Assembly (NCBI GenBank): GCA_023667365.1
Contig: JAMPAG010000026.1
Coordinates: 1 to 32,938, forward strand
Source of the DNA: a bacterium
GTDB lineage: Bacteria; Bacillota; Clostridia; Lachnospirales; Lachnospiraceae
Reading direction: 5' to 3'
DNA length: 32,938 nucleotides
The translations under genes were made by a program, and so were the position numbers. This document shows, piece after piece, positions 15,475-22,064 of the stretch. How positions within the stretch are numbered: position 1 is the stretch's first letter; each line of letters starts with the position of its first letter. The notes below the pieces were generated by a model that did not search any database, was not told the origin of the DNA, and saw only the letters and a program-made list of their open reading frames with translations.

Positions 15475-17058
15475 ATGAACGGTTATTTCCAATTGATCAC
15501 GAGCGGGAACGGTACAGCGATGCGGCTGATTCCGGAGACGGACGGCGGGGAACCGATCCGTGTAAATGAAGTGGCAAATTACTTAAAATATAAAAGGATC
15601 TTATTTAATCTCAAGCAGTTAAACGATGGGATCGAAAAGCATGAAGAGACGGTTGTACAGCTTGGTCTGGACGCGCATATGCCGGAACAGGAAATGTGTT
15701 TTATTACGGTGAGCGACGATAAGCTTCATGCGTTCATCCGTTTTTATGCGCCGTCGGATAACGGGGTGGTCATGAGCCGCGATGAGATCATGAATGAGCT
15801 TGCCCTCAACAAGATCGTATACGGTGTCCTGCAGGAGAATATTGATGCCTTTCTCGCGAAGCGGGAATATTGTAAAACTTACGAGCTGGCGGTCGGACAG
15901 AGCGCGAAGTCGGGAAAGGACTCGCAGATCGAGTATTTCTTTTCGACGGATTTACAGGCGAAGCCGAAATTAAACGAAGACGGAAGCGTTGACTTTTTTA
16001 ATCTTGGCGCGATCAATCATTGTAAAAAGGGCGATGTGCTGGCAAAGCTGCATCCGGAGCTGCGCGGCGAACCGGGGACGAACGTGTATGGCGAGAATCT
16101 GGCGCCGCCGTCCTTTGAGAAAAAAATACTCAAATTTGGCAGAAATGTCGCGATCAATGAAGATAAAACGGTATTGACAGCTGAGACGGACGGTCATGTA
16201 GAATTAGAGGAGGACCGGGTATGCGTTTCAGACATCTTTGAGGTGGATAATGTCGATACGTCCACAGGCAATATTGAGTTTGAAGGCAGCGTGCATATCA
16301 AAGGCAATATCTGTGAAAATTATAGTGTAAAAGCGCACGGGAACGTGGTCGTCGGCGGTGTGGTCGAGGGCGCCTATGTGGAGACGGACGGCGATATTAT
16401 CATCAGCCGCGGCATGAACGGCATGGACAAAGGAACCTTAAAGGCAAAGGGAAACATTATTTCCAAGTTCCTTGAGAATACGACGGCGGAGGCGGGAGGC
16501 TATATTGAGACGGAGTGCATTCTGCACAGTACGGTCACAGCCGGAGACGAGGTCATTGTTACGGGGAAAAGAGCATTTGTCACGGGCGGCCATGTCACAG
16601 CGGCAAACCGGATCACGGCAAAAACGCTCGGATCGCAGATGGCGGCGGCAACAACTTTGGAGGTTGGCGTGAATCCGGAAATCCGGCAGCGCTATGCCCA
16701 GCTTCAAAAAGAGACGGCGGACTTACAGAACAGCCTAAAGCAGATTGAACCGGTCGTGCAGTCAACCATGCTGAAACTAAAACAGGGCGTAAAGCTGACG
16801 CCTGAGCAGGTGAAATATATACAGACGCTTTCCGCAACCGGGGCGGCACACAAAAAGCAGATCGAGGAAAACCTGAAAGAAATGGATGACTTGAGCGGTC
16901 AATTTAATGAGACCGCCCCGGCGTGCGTAATCGTTTCGGGCGTTGCGTATCCGGGAACGAAGATTGTCATATCCGACATTTCCCTGACACTCAGGCAGGA
17001 ATATCGGTATTGCCGGTTCAGGCGTGTGCGGGGCGATGTCAAGAGCGAGCCGCTATAG
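15475..17058 (+). CDS. FapA/DUF342-family polymer-like protein
   Basis: A 527-residue protein of the DUF342/FapA family. It has an N-terminal FapA domain (about residues 1-250), a central right-handed beta-helix of repeated short strands (about 250-395, with IEFEGSVHIKGNICENYSVK and TVTAGDEVIVTGKRAFVTGG), and a coiled coil (about 400-475). No signal peptide or membrane segment is seen. The ribosome site is AAGGTGAGG. FapA-type proteins are common near motility genes of Firmicutes; published roles are limited, and I infer only a cytoplasmic scaffold-like protein. It sits just after the fliA terminator. Confidence 0.88.
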   Translation: MNGYFQLITSGNGTAMRLIPETDGGEPIRVNEVANYLKYKRILFNLKQLNDGIEKHEETVVQLGLDAHMPEQEMCFITVSDDKLHAFIRFYAPSDNGVVMSRDEIMNELALNKIVYGVLQENIDAFLAKREYCKTYELAVGQSAKSGKDSQIEYFFSTDLQAKPKLNEDGSVDFFNLGAINHCKKGDVLAKLHPELRGEPGTNVYGENLAPPSFEKKILKFGRNVAINEDKTVLTAETDGHVELEEDRVCVSDIFEVDNVDTSTGNIEFEGSVHIKGNICENYSVKAHGNVVVGGVVEGAYVETDGDIIISRGMNGMDKGTLKAKGNIISKFLENTTAEAGGYIETECILHSTVTAGDEVIVTGKRAFVTGGHVTAANRITAKTLGSQMAAATTLEVGVNPEIRQRYAQLQKETADLQNSLKQIEPVVQSTMLKLKQGVKLTPEQVKYIQTLSATGAAHKKQIEENLKEMDDLSGQFNETAPACVIVSGVAYPGTKIVISDISLTLRQEYRYCRFRRVRGDVKSEPL

Positions 17059-17059
17059 G

Positions 17060-17082
17060 TTGAAAAATCAGGGATTTTTCAA
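17060..17082. repeat. Perfect 10-bp inverted repeat in the spacer after the DUF342 gene
   Basis: TTGAAAAATC (17060-17069) and GATTTTTCAA (17073-17082) form a perfect 10-bp stem with a 3-base loop, starting 2 bases after the stop of the upstream gene. It is AT-rich and lacks a following T-tract, so it is a poor terminator. It may be an mRNA-stabilising stem or an operator. CCCATATGGG at 17091-17100 is a second small palindrome nearby. Confidence 0.5.
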
Positions 17083-17138
17083 AAACGAATCCCATATGGG
17101 TAAAGAGGGAAAAAGGGATCAGGAAAGGATGTGGGTAT

Positions 17139-17459
17139 ATGGCGATCACACCGTTAGAACAGTATGGGACGATCGGCAGAACGCAGGATTATTCCATCAT
17201 CAAACAGCAGGAGGATACGAAGGTATCCACCGAACAGGCGAATATCCAGCTCCAGGTAGAAAAGAAAGCGGATGAAAAGCTGAATCAGGTGCGGAGCGGA
17301 GATAATGCAGAGCTCAATGAAAAGAAATTTGATGCAAAAGAAAAGGGCAGTAATCAGTATGCAGGCGACGGCGGCAAAGGGAAAAAGAAGACTGCCGGTC
17401 AATTAAAGGACGGCAGGGTGATCTTAAAGAGTACGCAGTCCTTTGATATGAAGATTTGA
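17139..17459 (+). CDS. Hypothetical charged protein in the post-fliA module
   Basis: A 106-residue hydrophilic protein I do not recognise. It has no signal peptide or membrane segment. It is rich in Lys, Glu, Gln and Asp, with a likely helical middle (about residues 25-70) and a flexible Gly/Lys-rich stretch near residue 80. The start has an AGGAAAGG ribosome site. Its stop lies 17 bases before the ATG of the SwrB-like gene, so the two are probably one transcription unit. A motility role is suggested only by context. Confidence 0.7.
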   Translation: MAITPLEQYGTIGRTQDYSIIKQQEDTKVSTEQANIQLQVEKKADEKLNQVRSGDNAELNEKKFDAKEKGSNQYAGDGGKGKKKTAGQLKDGRVILKSTQSFDMKI

Positions 17460-17476
17460 GCGAGGAGACAAAAGAC

Positions 17477-19276
17477 ATGGAAATCATCTTACTGATCATC
17501 GGGATCTGCGCGTTTGTGGCAAGTTTTCTGGTTCCGGTTTCGGGCGAGCAGTTAAGCAGGGCGGAGCGCAAACATACGGATGAAGAGATCAAGGCACACG
17601 TGGATAAGCATATGGAGGAGGCTGCGGCGAAGCTGAATCAGTCTGTGGACGATGCGGTGCAGTATGCGGTGGAAAAGACGGAGCGGGCCATGGAGCGTCT
17701 CTCGAATGAAAAGATCATGGGAGTCAGCGAATATGCGGATACGGTGATGTCGGATATTCATAAAAATCACGAGGAAGTTGTTTTTTTATATGATATGCTG
17801 AATGATAAGCAGACGGCGCTAAAGAACATGGTCGCGGAGGTCGAGAAAACCGCAAAGGCAGCGTCAACGCTTGCGCAGGAGGCGAAAGACGCGGCGGGCA
17901 GCGCGGCGCAGAATGCGGCTGAGGCGGCGGCGAGCGCGGACGAGGCGGCGAAAAGCGCGGCGGATGCAGTGGAAGGCGCGGACGAGGCGACGCAGGCGGT
18001 ACAGGAAGCGTTACAAAATGCAAACGAGGCAGTGCTTGGCGCCGAGGATGCGCTGCGGAGTGCGAGGGAAGCCGTCCGGAGTGCGGATATGGCGAAGCAG
18101 ACCGCAGGGGAGGCCGCTTTAAGAGCGGATGCGGCGACCCAGACGGCGGGCGCGGCGTCCCAGGTGGCGAACGAGGCGATTCTTTCGGCGGACAGGGCAA
18201 AACAGAGAGCCGCAGATGCGATGAAGAGCACGAAAGAAGTGCAGAAGATGAACGGCATTGTGCAGGAGGAGGAACCGGAGCCGCGTAAGCCGATCATGGA
18301 TCAGGCGAAGAACCTGAGCGGACTCGCGCGCGTGCAGGGCATACAGGAAGCAGAACAGGCGGCGGCGCGCGCGGAAGCGGAGCGCGTGAAAGCACAGCAG
18401 GAAGAGGCGGAGCGTGCGGCGGCGCAGGCGGAAGCGGAGCGCATGAAGGCAGAGCAGGAAGAGGCGGAACGCGCGGAGGCGGAGCGTCTGAAGGCAGAGC
18501 AGGAAGAGGCGGAACGCGCGGAAGCGGAGCGTTTGAAAGCGGAGCGGGAAGAAGCAGAACGGATGCTGGCGGAGCGTGCGGCAGCGGCGCGCGCGGAGGC
18601 GGAGCGTCTGAAAGCGGAGCGGGAAGAAGCGGAACGGATGCTGGCGGAACGGGCAGCGGCGGCGCGTGCAGAAGCAGAGCGTATGAGGGCGGAACGGGAA
18701 AAAGCAGAGCGCGCAAGAGCCCAGGAAGAAGCGGAACAGGCGGCGCGTGCAGAAGCAGAGCGCGTGAAGGCACAGCAGGAAGAAGCGGAGCGCGTGAGAG
18801 CGGAGCAGGACGAAATAGATCGTGTGCTGGCGGCGAAGGCGGCACAGGAGCGTGCGAAGATCGTGCAGGAGATTCAGGAGGCGGAGCGTTCCGCTATGGA
18901 TGGCGCGCAGCGGACAAAACAGGGCGCAGAGAATCATTTCCAGCCGTTTGTGGTGCCGCGTATTTCCATCATCGGGGAACCTGCGGATGACGCTTGGGAA
19001 AAAGAGCCCCCGCGGGCAGCGAGAACACGTTCTGCGTCGGGCGGCAGACGCACTGCGGCAAAAAGGACTTCTACATCGGGAAGCAGGGCGCGCACGGAGA
19101 GCGTCTCCCAGAAAGAGGACGATACAAAGGAGCGGACAAATGCCGCGGAGGAGCGCAATAATAACGAGAAGATCCTGGCGATGCACCAAGAGGGCAAATC
19201 TAATGTGGCTATTGCAAGGGAGCTTGGCATTGGCGTAGGAGAGGTCAAGCTCGTGATCGATCTGTTTCGGAGATAG
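17477..19276 (+). CDS. Membrane-anchored SwrB/YlxL-like (DUF6115) protein with long helical repeats
   Basis: A 599-residue protein from ATG 17477 (GAGGAG upstream); an in-frame TTG at 17456 is less likely. Residues 1-22 form one N-terminal membrane segment. Residues 137-248 are 16 consecutive seven-residue units with Ala at positions 4 and 7 (for example KDAAGSA, AQNAAEA, AASADEA). Residues about 290-460 form a highly charged helix rich in AEAERxKAExEEAER units, including two near-identical 25-residue units. The last 39 residues contain KILAMHQEGKSNVAIARELG followed by IGVGEVKLVIDLF, which matches the C-terminal HTH-like motif of SwrB/YlxL. SwrB follows sigD in Bacillus and promotes FliP-dependent export-gate maturation. 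The same order and ends support a SwrB relative, but the huge repeat region is unusual. Confidence 0.75.
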   Translation: MEIILLIIGICAFVASFLVPVSGEQLSRAERKHTDEEIKAHVDKHMEEAAAKLNQSVDDAVQYAVEKTERAMERLSNEKIMGVSEYADTVMSDIHKNHEEVVFLYDMLNDKQTALKNMVAEVEKTAKAASTLAQEAKDAAGSAAQNAAEAAASADEAAKSAADAVEGADEATQAVQEALQNANEAVLGAEDALRSAREAVRSADMAKQTAGEAALRADAATQTAGAASQVANEAILSADRAKQRAADAMKSTKEVQKMNGIVQEEEPEPRKPIMDQAKNLSGLARVQGIQEAEQAAARAEAERVKAQQEEAERAAAQAEAERMKAEQEEAERAEAERLKAEQEEAERAEAERLKAEREEAERMLAERAAAARAEAERLKAEREEAERMLAERAAAARAEAERMRAEREKAERARAQEEAEQAARAEAERVKAQQEEAERVRAEQDEIDRVLAAKAAQERAKIVQEIQEAERSAMDGAQRTKQGAENHFQPFVVPRISIIGEPADDAWEKEPPRAARTRSASGGRRTAAKRTSTSGSRARTESVSQKEDDTKERTNAAEERNNNEKILAMHQEGKSNVAIARELGIGVGEVKLVIDLFRR

Positions 19277-19297
19277 ACGGGATACAGAGGTGTAAAA

Positions 19298-20218
19298 ATG
19301 AAACTACGATATTACTTGAGAGGGCTCGGCATCGGCATTATTGTGACGGCGATCGTGATGAGCGTTATTTTTTCCCATAAGCACGAGCTGTCCGACGAGG
19401 AGATCAAGGCACGCGCTGCGGAGCTTGGAATGATCGAGAATACAGTGCTTGCACCGAATCAGACGCCGACGCCGACAGCAGGAGCGGCGGCGGACGGACA
19501 GGGACAGGCGGAGATCATGAATCCGACAGGTTCAGATATGCAGGGGGTGTCATCGCCTGCGGCATCGACAGGAACGCCATCGCCGATGGCGGATGCAGCG
19601 GGGCTGGCGGCGACGGCTGAACCGATCGCGGAACCGACGGGAACATTGACGCCTGCGGCGACGCCAACACCGACGGCAGCGCCGACCGCGGAACCGGCGG
19701 TAACACTGACGCCAACGGCAACGCCGATACCAACGGCAACACCGACGCCGACAGCAAGACCGACGGCGACACCGACACCGACAGCAGTGCCAACGCCGAC
19801 AGCAAGACCGACGGCGATACCAACAGCGACGCCGACAGCAGTGCCGACGCCGACGGCAAGACCAACAGCGACGCCGACACCGACAGCAGTGCCGACGCCG
19901 ACAGCAAGACCGACGGCGACACCGACACCGACAGCAGTGCCAACGCTGACAGCAAGACCAACAGCGACACCGACGCCGACAGCAGCGCCGCAGGCCCCTG
20001 AGCAGGAAACCGTCACGATCACGATCAACAGCGGAGAGGGATCCGATACGGTCAGCCGCAAAGCACAGCAGGCAGGTCTGGTAGAAAATGCGGCGGATTT
20101 TGACCGGTATCTTTGCGCGAACGGTTATGATAAAAAGCTGGCGGTAGGAAACCATGTGATTCCGCTGGGAGCGACGTATGAGGAAATTGCAGGACGGCTC
20201 ATCAGCCGCGGAAACTAA
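19298..20218 (+). CDS. Membrane-anchored Pro/Thr-repeat protein with MltG N-terminal-like domain
   Basis: A 306-residue protein. It has one N-terminal membrane segment (about residues 8-25) and a short helical region ([17 protein letters not shown]). A Pro/Thr/Ala-rich spacer (about 50-230) follows, then a compact C-terminal domain of about 70 residues. That domain ([20 protein letters not shown] ... [21 protein letters not shown]) resembles the LysM-like N-terminal part of MltG/YceG lytic transglycosylases. The catalytic YceG domain is absent, so a wall-binding role is more likely than cleavage. The Pro/Thr spacer could span the cell wall. It follows the SwrB-like gene by 21 bases. Confidence 0.72.
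   Translation: MKLRYYLRGLGIGIIVTAIVMSVIFSHKHELSDEEIKARAAELGMIENTVLAPNQTPTPTAGAAADGQGQAEIMNPTGSDMQGVSSPAASTGTPSPMADAAGLAATAEPIAEPTGTLTPAATPTPTAAPTAEPAVTLTPTATPIPTATPTPTARPTATPTPTAVPTPTARPTAIPTATPTAVPTPTARPTATPTPTAVPTPTARPTATPTPTAVPTLTARPTATPTPTAAPQAPEQETVTITINSGEGSDTVSRKAQQAGLVENAADFDRYLCANGYDKKLAVGNHVIPLGATYEEIAGRLISRGN
19754..19990 (+). repeat. In-frame 48-base tandem repeat (Pro/Thr spacer)
   Basis: About five tandem copies of a 48-base unit encode [16 protein letters not shown] with small changes; one copy is 54 bases ([18 protein letters not shown]) and the last is partial. Unit lengths are multiples of three, so copy-number change would lengthen or shorten the spacer without breaking the frame. 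Third-position differences between copies show the array is not brand new. Confidence 0.85.
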
Positions 20219-20268
20219 CGGGCAGGGATTGAATATCTTTATAGTAACAGGATGCTTCGGAGTGCGGC

Positions 20269-20496
20269 ATGACATATAGTGAGTTGAGAAAAAAAGAAGT
20301 CATCAATATGCGGGACTGTAAAAAGCTTGGGCATATTTGTGATCTGGAGCTGGACGAGTGCAGCGGGAAAATTCATAAGATCATCGTTCCGGGCTGTAAT
20401 AAATGGTTAAACCTGATAAACTGTGAAAACGCGATCGAAATCTGCTTTAAGGACATCTGCCAGATCGGTCCGGAGGTGATTCTGGTCAATATTTAA
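20269..20496 (+). CDS. YlmC/YmxH-family small PRC-barrel-like protein
   Basis: A 75-residue protein with RKKEVINMRDCKKLGHICDL then ELDECSGKIHKIIVPG, the pattern of the YlmC/YmxH family of sporulation-associated proteins (PRC-barrel-like fold). It normally lies near sporulation or cell-division genes in Firmicutes, and its biochemical role is not well defined. It has no membrane segment. It precedes nrdR by 123 bases, which contain a separate promoter for nrdR. Confidence 0.82.
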   Translation: MTYSELRKKEVINMRDCKKLGHICDLELDECSGKIHKIIVPGCNKWLNLINCENAIEICFKDICQIGPEVILVNI

Positions 20497-20511
20497 GGGA
20501 GCGCAAAATCA

Positions 20512-20540
20512 TTGACATTAAGAGAACCACAAGATATACT
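20512..20540 (+). promoter_or_regulatory. Sigma-A promoter for nrdR
   Basis: TTGACA (20512-20517) and TATACT (20535-20540) are separated by exactly 17 bases, which is near consensus. Transcription would begin about 20547 and leave a leader of about 73 bases before nrdR. The partial palindrome CTAAATATATAG (20539-20550) overlaps the -10 and start site and could be an operator, but its match to an NrdR box is only weak. Confidence 0.75.
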
Positions 20541-20619
20541 AAATATATAGCGCATATACACATTGTATGGTATAGATGCGGCGACAGCCTAAGATACCAG
20601 AAGATAAGGAGAGACGAGA

Positions 20620-21069
20620 ATGAAATGTCCGTTTTGTGGTCATGAGAATACCAGAGTGATTGATTCACGTCCGGCGGAGGACAATAATTCGATCCGGAGA
20701 CGCCGTGTGTGTGATGAGTGCGATAAGCGCTTTACGACCTATGAAAAGGTCGAGACGATCCCGCTTATTATCATCAAAAAAGATAACAACAGAGAGACCT
20801 ATGACCGTACCAAGATTGAGGGCGGCGTGCTGCGCGCCTGTCATAAGCGTCCGGTCAGTGCGCACCAGATCAGCGAATTGGTCGATGCGGTGGAAACCGA
20901 GATTTCCGCCAGAGAAGACCGGGAGATTCCGAGCGCGTTCATTGGCGAGGTCGTGATGGAGAAGCTGAAGGATCTGGATGCCGTCGCGTATGTCCGTTTT
21001 GCATCCGTATACCGGGAATTTAAGGATGTGAATACGTTTATGGATGAGTTAAAAAAGGTACTACAGTAA
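20620..21069 (+). CDS. nrdR: Transcriptional repressor NrdR of ribonucleotide reductase genes
   Basis: A 149-residue protein of standard NrdR length. The zinc ribbon uses C3 and C6 (CPFCGH) and C31 and C34 (CDECDKRF). An ATP-cone nucleotide-binding domain follows (from about residue 49: IPLIIIKKDNNRETYDRTKI). NrdR senses (d)ATP and represses nrd genes. A strong promoter precedes it, GGAGAG is the ribosome site, and a terminator-like hairpin lies downstream. Confidence 0.97.
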   Translation: MKCPFCGHENTRVIDSRPAEDNNSIRRRRVCDECDKRFTTYEKVETIPLIIIKKDNNRETYDRTKIEGGVLRACHKRPVSAHQISELVDAVETEISAREDREIPSAFIGEVVMEKLKDLDAVAYVRFASVYREFKDVNTFMDELKKVLQ

Positions 21070-21142
21070 TTGTTTTTACGGTAAATATGAGGTGGCAGGC
21101 TTATTGCTGTTATTGAGCGATTGCAGCTTGTTTGGCAATTTA

Positions 21143-21174
21143 GGGCTTTCGTGGAGTTCCCCGAAAGCCTTTTA
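21143..21174 (+). terminator. Probable intrinsic terminator of nrdR
   Basis: GGCTTTCG (21144-21151) pairs with CGAAAGCC (21162-21169), with a 10-base loop that can pair further (GG with CC), then TTTT. The T-tract is short, so efficiency is uncertain. It lies about 75 bases after the nrdR stop. Those 75 bases show no gene. Confidence 0.6.
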
Positions 21175-21177
21175 AAT

Positions 21178-21270
21178 TATAGGAAATTTCGTAACCCGGA
21201 AGAATCACTTGCGATTCTAAAAGAAATGCCAAAGGCATTTCTTTGAAAGCGCGCGAAGCGCGATTTTTTG
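21178..21270 (+). repeat. Dispersed hairpin repeat, copy A
   Basis: The element begins TATAGGAAATTTC (21178-21190) and has three hairpins. AGAATC (21201-21206) pairs with GATTCT (21213-21218). AAAGAAATGCC (21220-21230) pairs with GGCATTTCTTT (21234-21244), 11 perfect bp with a 3-base loop. CGCGC (21250-21254) pairs with GCGCG (21258-21262), followed by ATTTTTTG, which is terminator-like. The first two hairpins and the AGGAAATTT head recur at 26815-26890 with different stem sequences that still pair. It occupies the gene-free stretch between nrdR and the DUF3800 gene. Confidence 0.7.
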
Positions 21271-21297
21271 CATGGTAAGCCGTTTTATGAAACTTTC

Positions 21298-21326
21298 TTG
21301 TAAGCTGAAAGAGTCAGTGATATAAT
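21298..21326 (+). promoter_or_regulatory. Sigma-A promoter for the DUF3800 gene
   Basis: TTGTAA (21298-21303) and a perfect TATAAT (21321-21326) are separated by 17 bases. The gene starts about 58 bases after the expected transcription start, behind a strong GGAGGAGG ribosome site. Confidence 0.72.
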
Positions 21327-21391
21327 TACGCTAAGCTTTTTGTGATTTGATTTACGAGATCGTTTGGCAAAAATGAAATAAGGAGGAGGAG

Positions 21392-21901
21392 ATGTTATAT
21401 ACTGTATATTGTGACGAAAGCTGCCACCTGCAAAATGATAAGTCTTCCGTGATGGTATTGGGAGCAATGTATTGCCCGAAAGAAAAAAAACAGCAGATAT
21501 ATTCAGATATTCGTACCATTAAGAAAAAATATGGATTAAGCAGCTATTTTGAGATTAAGTGGACAAAAGTATCTGAATCGAAGGTCAATTTTTATCTGGA
21601 CCTGCTGGATTATTTTTGGAATACGGATGATCTTCATTACCGGGGAGTGGTGGCAACCGGCAAAGATCGGCTGGATCATGAGAAGTTCAACGAAGGGGAT
21701 TATGACCTTTGGTATTATAAAATGTATTTCCGTATGCTTGATCCTATTATCTGTCAGGAGAATGAGTACCATATATTACTTGATATTAAGGATACAAGGG
21801 GTGGAAAGCGTGTAAGGCTGATCACAGCATATCCAGTATTTTTTATTAGCGCGAAAAAGGACTATGAGAAAGATTATCAGAATTACATAAAAAACCGGTA
21901 A
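21392..21901 (+). pseudogene. DUF3800 protein, probably truncated at the 3' end
   Basis: A 169-residue reading frame beginning with LYTVYCDESCH, the acidic DES start of DUF3800 proteins. It also has FEIKWTKVSESKVNFYLDLL and YHILLDIKDTRGGKRV, typical internal family segments. Full DUF3800 proteins are usually well over 200 residues and end with a second conserved acidic region; here the family match stops near residue 142, and the last 25 residues look unrelated. I infer a 3' deletion. DUF3800 has an RNase H-like fold and is often found on mobile or defence islands; function is unknown. It could also be a short functional variant. Confidence 0.65.
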
Positions 21902-21993
21902 TCGCTATGCGAAAACCGGATTCTCCTTCTAAACATGTTAGATGAGTTAATAATAGTATATGCGAAGACGCAAAAAAATACAAGATAGAACAA

Positions 21994-22020
21994 TAAAAAA
22001 TTTTAGTGAATATGCGATAA
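21994..22020 (+). promoter_or_regulatory. Candidate sigma-28 (FliA) promoter for the HD-GYP gene
   Basis: TAAA (21994-21997), exactly 15 bases, then TGCGATAA (22013-22020). The enterobacterial sigma-28 consensus is TAAA-N15-GCCGATAA, so 10 of 12 specified bases match at the standard spacing. It lies 44 bases before the HD-GYP start codon. The stretch is AT-rich, so a chance match is possible. No good sigma-A promoter was seen in the 163-base spacer. Confidence 0.5.
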
Positions 22021-22064
22021 TCAATAATAAAAGGATATGGGGAAATGGAATATAGGGGGAGCAG

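Noticed and set aside
18119..20275. Long - strand open frames over the SwrB-like and Pro/Thr-repeat genes
   Set aside because: They arise from low-complexity GC-rich repeats and translate to simple repeats (Leu/Arg/Cys or Val/Gly); no start signals support them.
20539..20570. Pair of NrdR boxes upstream of nrdR
   Set aside because: Only one weak palindrome (CTAAATATATAG) and no second site at the usual spacing of about three helical turns.
21902..22064. CRISPR-like or phage attachment site near the AAAACCGG direct repeat
   Set aside because: Only two copies of 8 bases, 13 bases apart; no array and no integrase gene.
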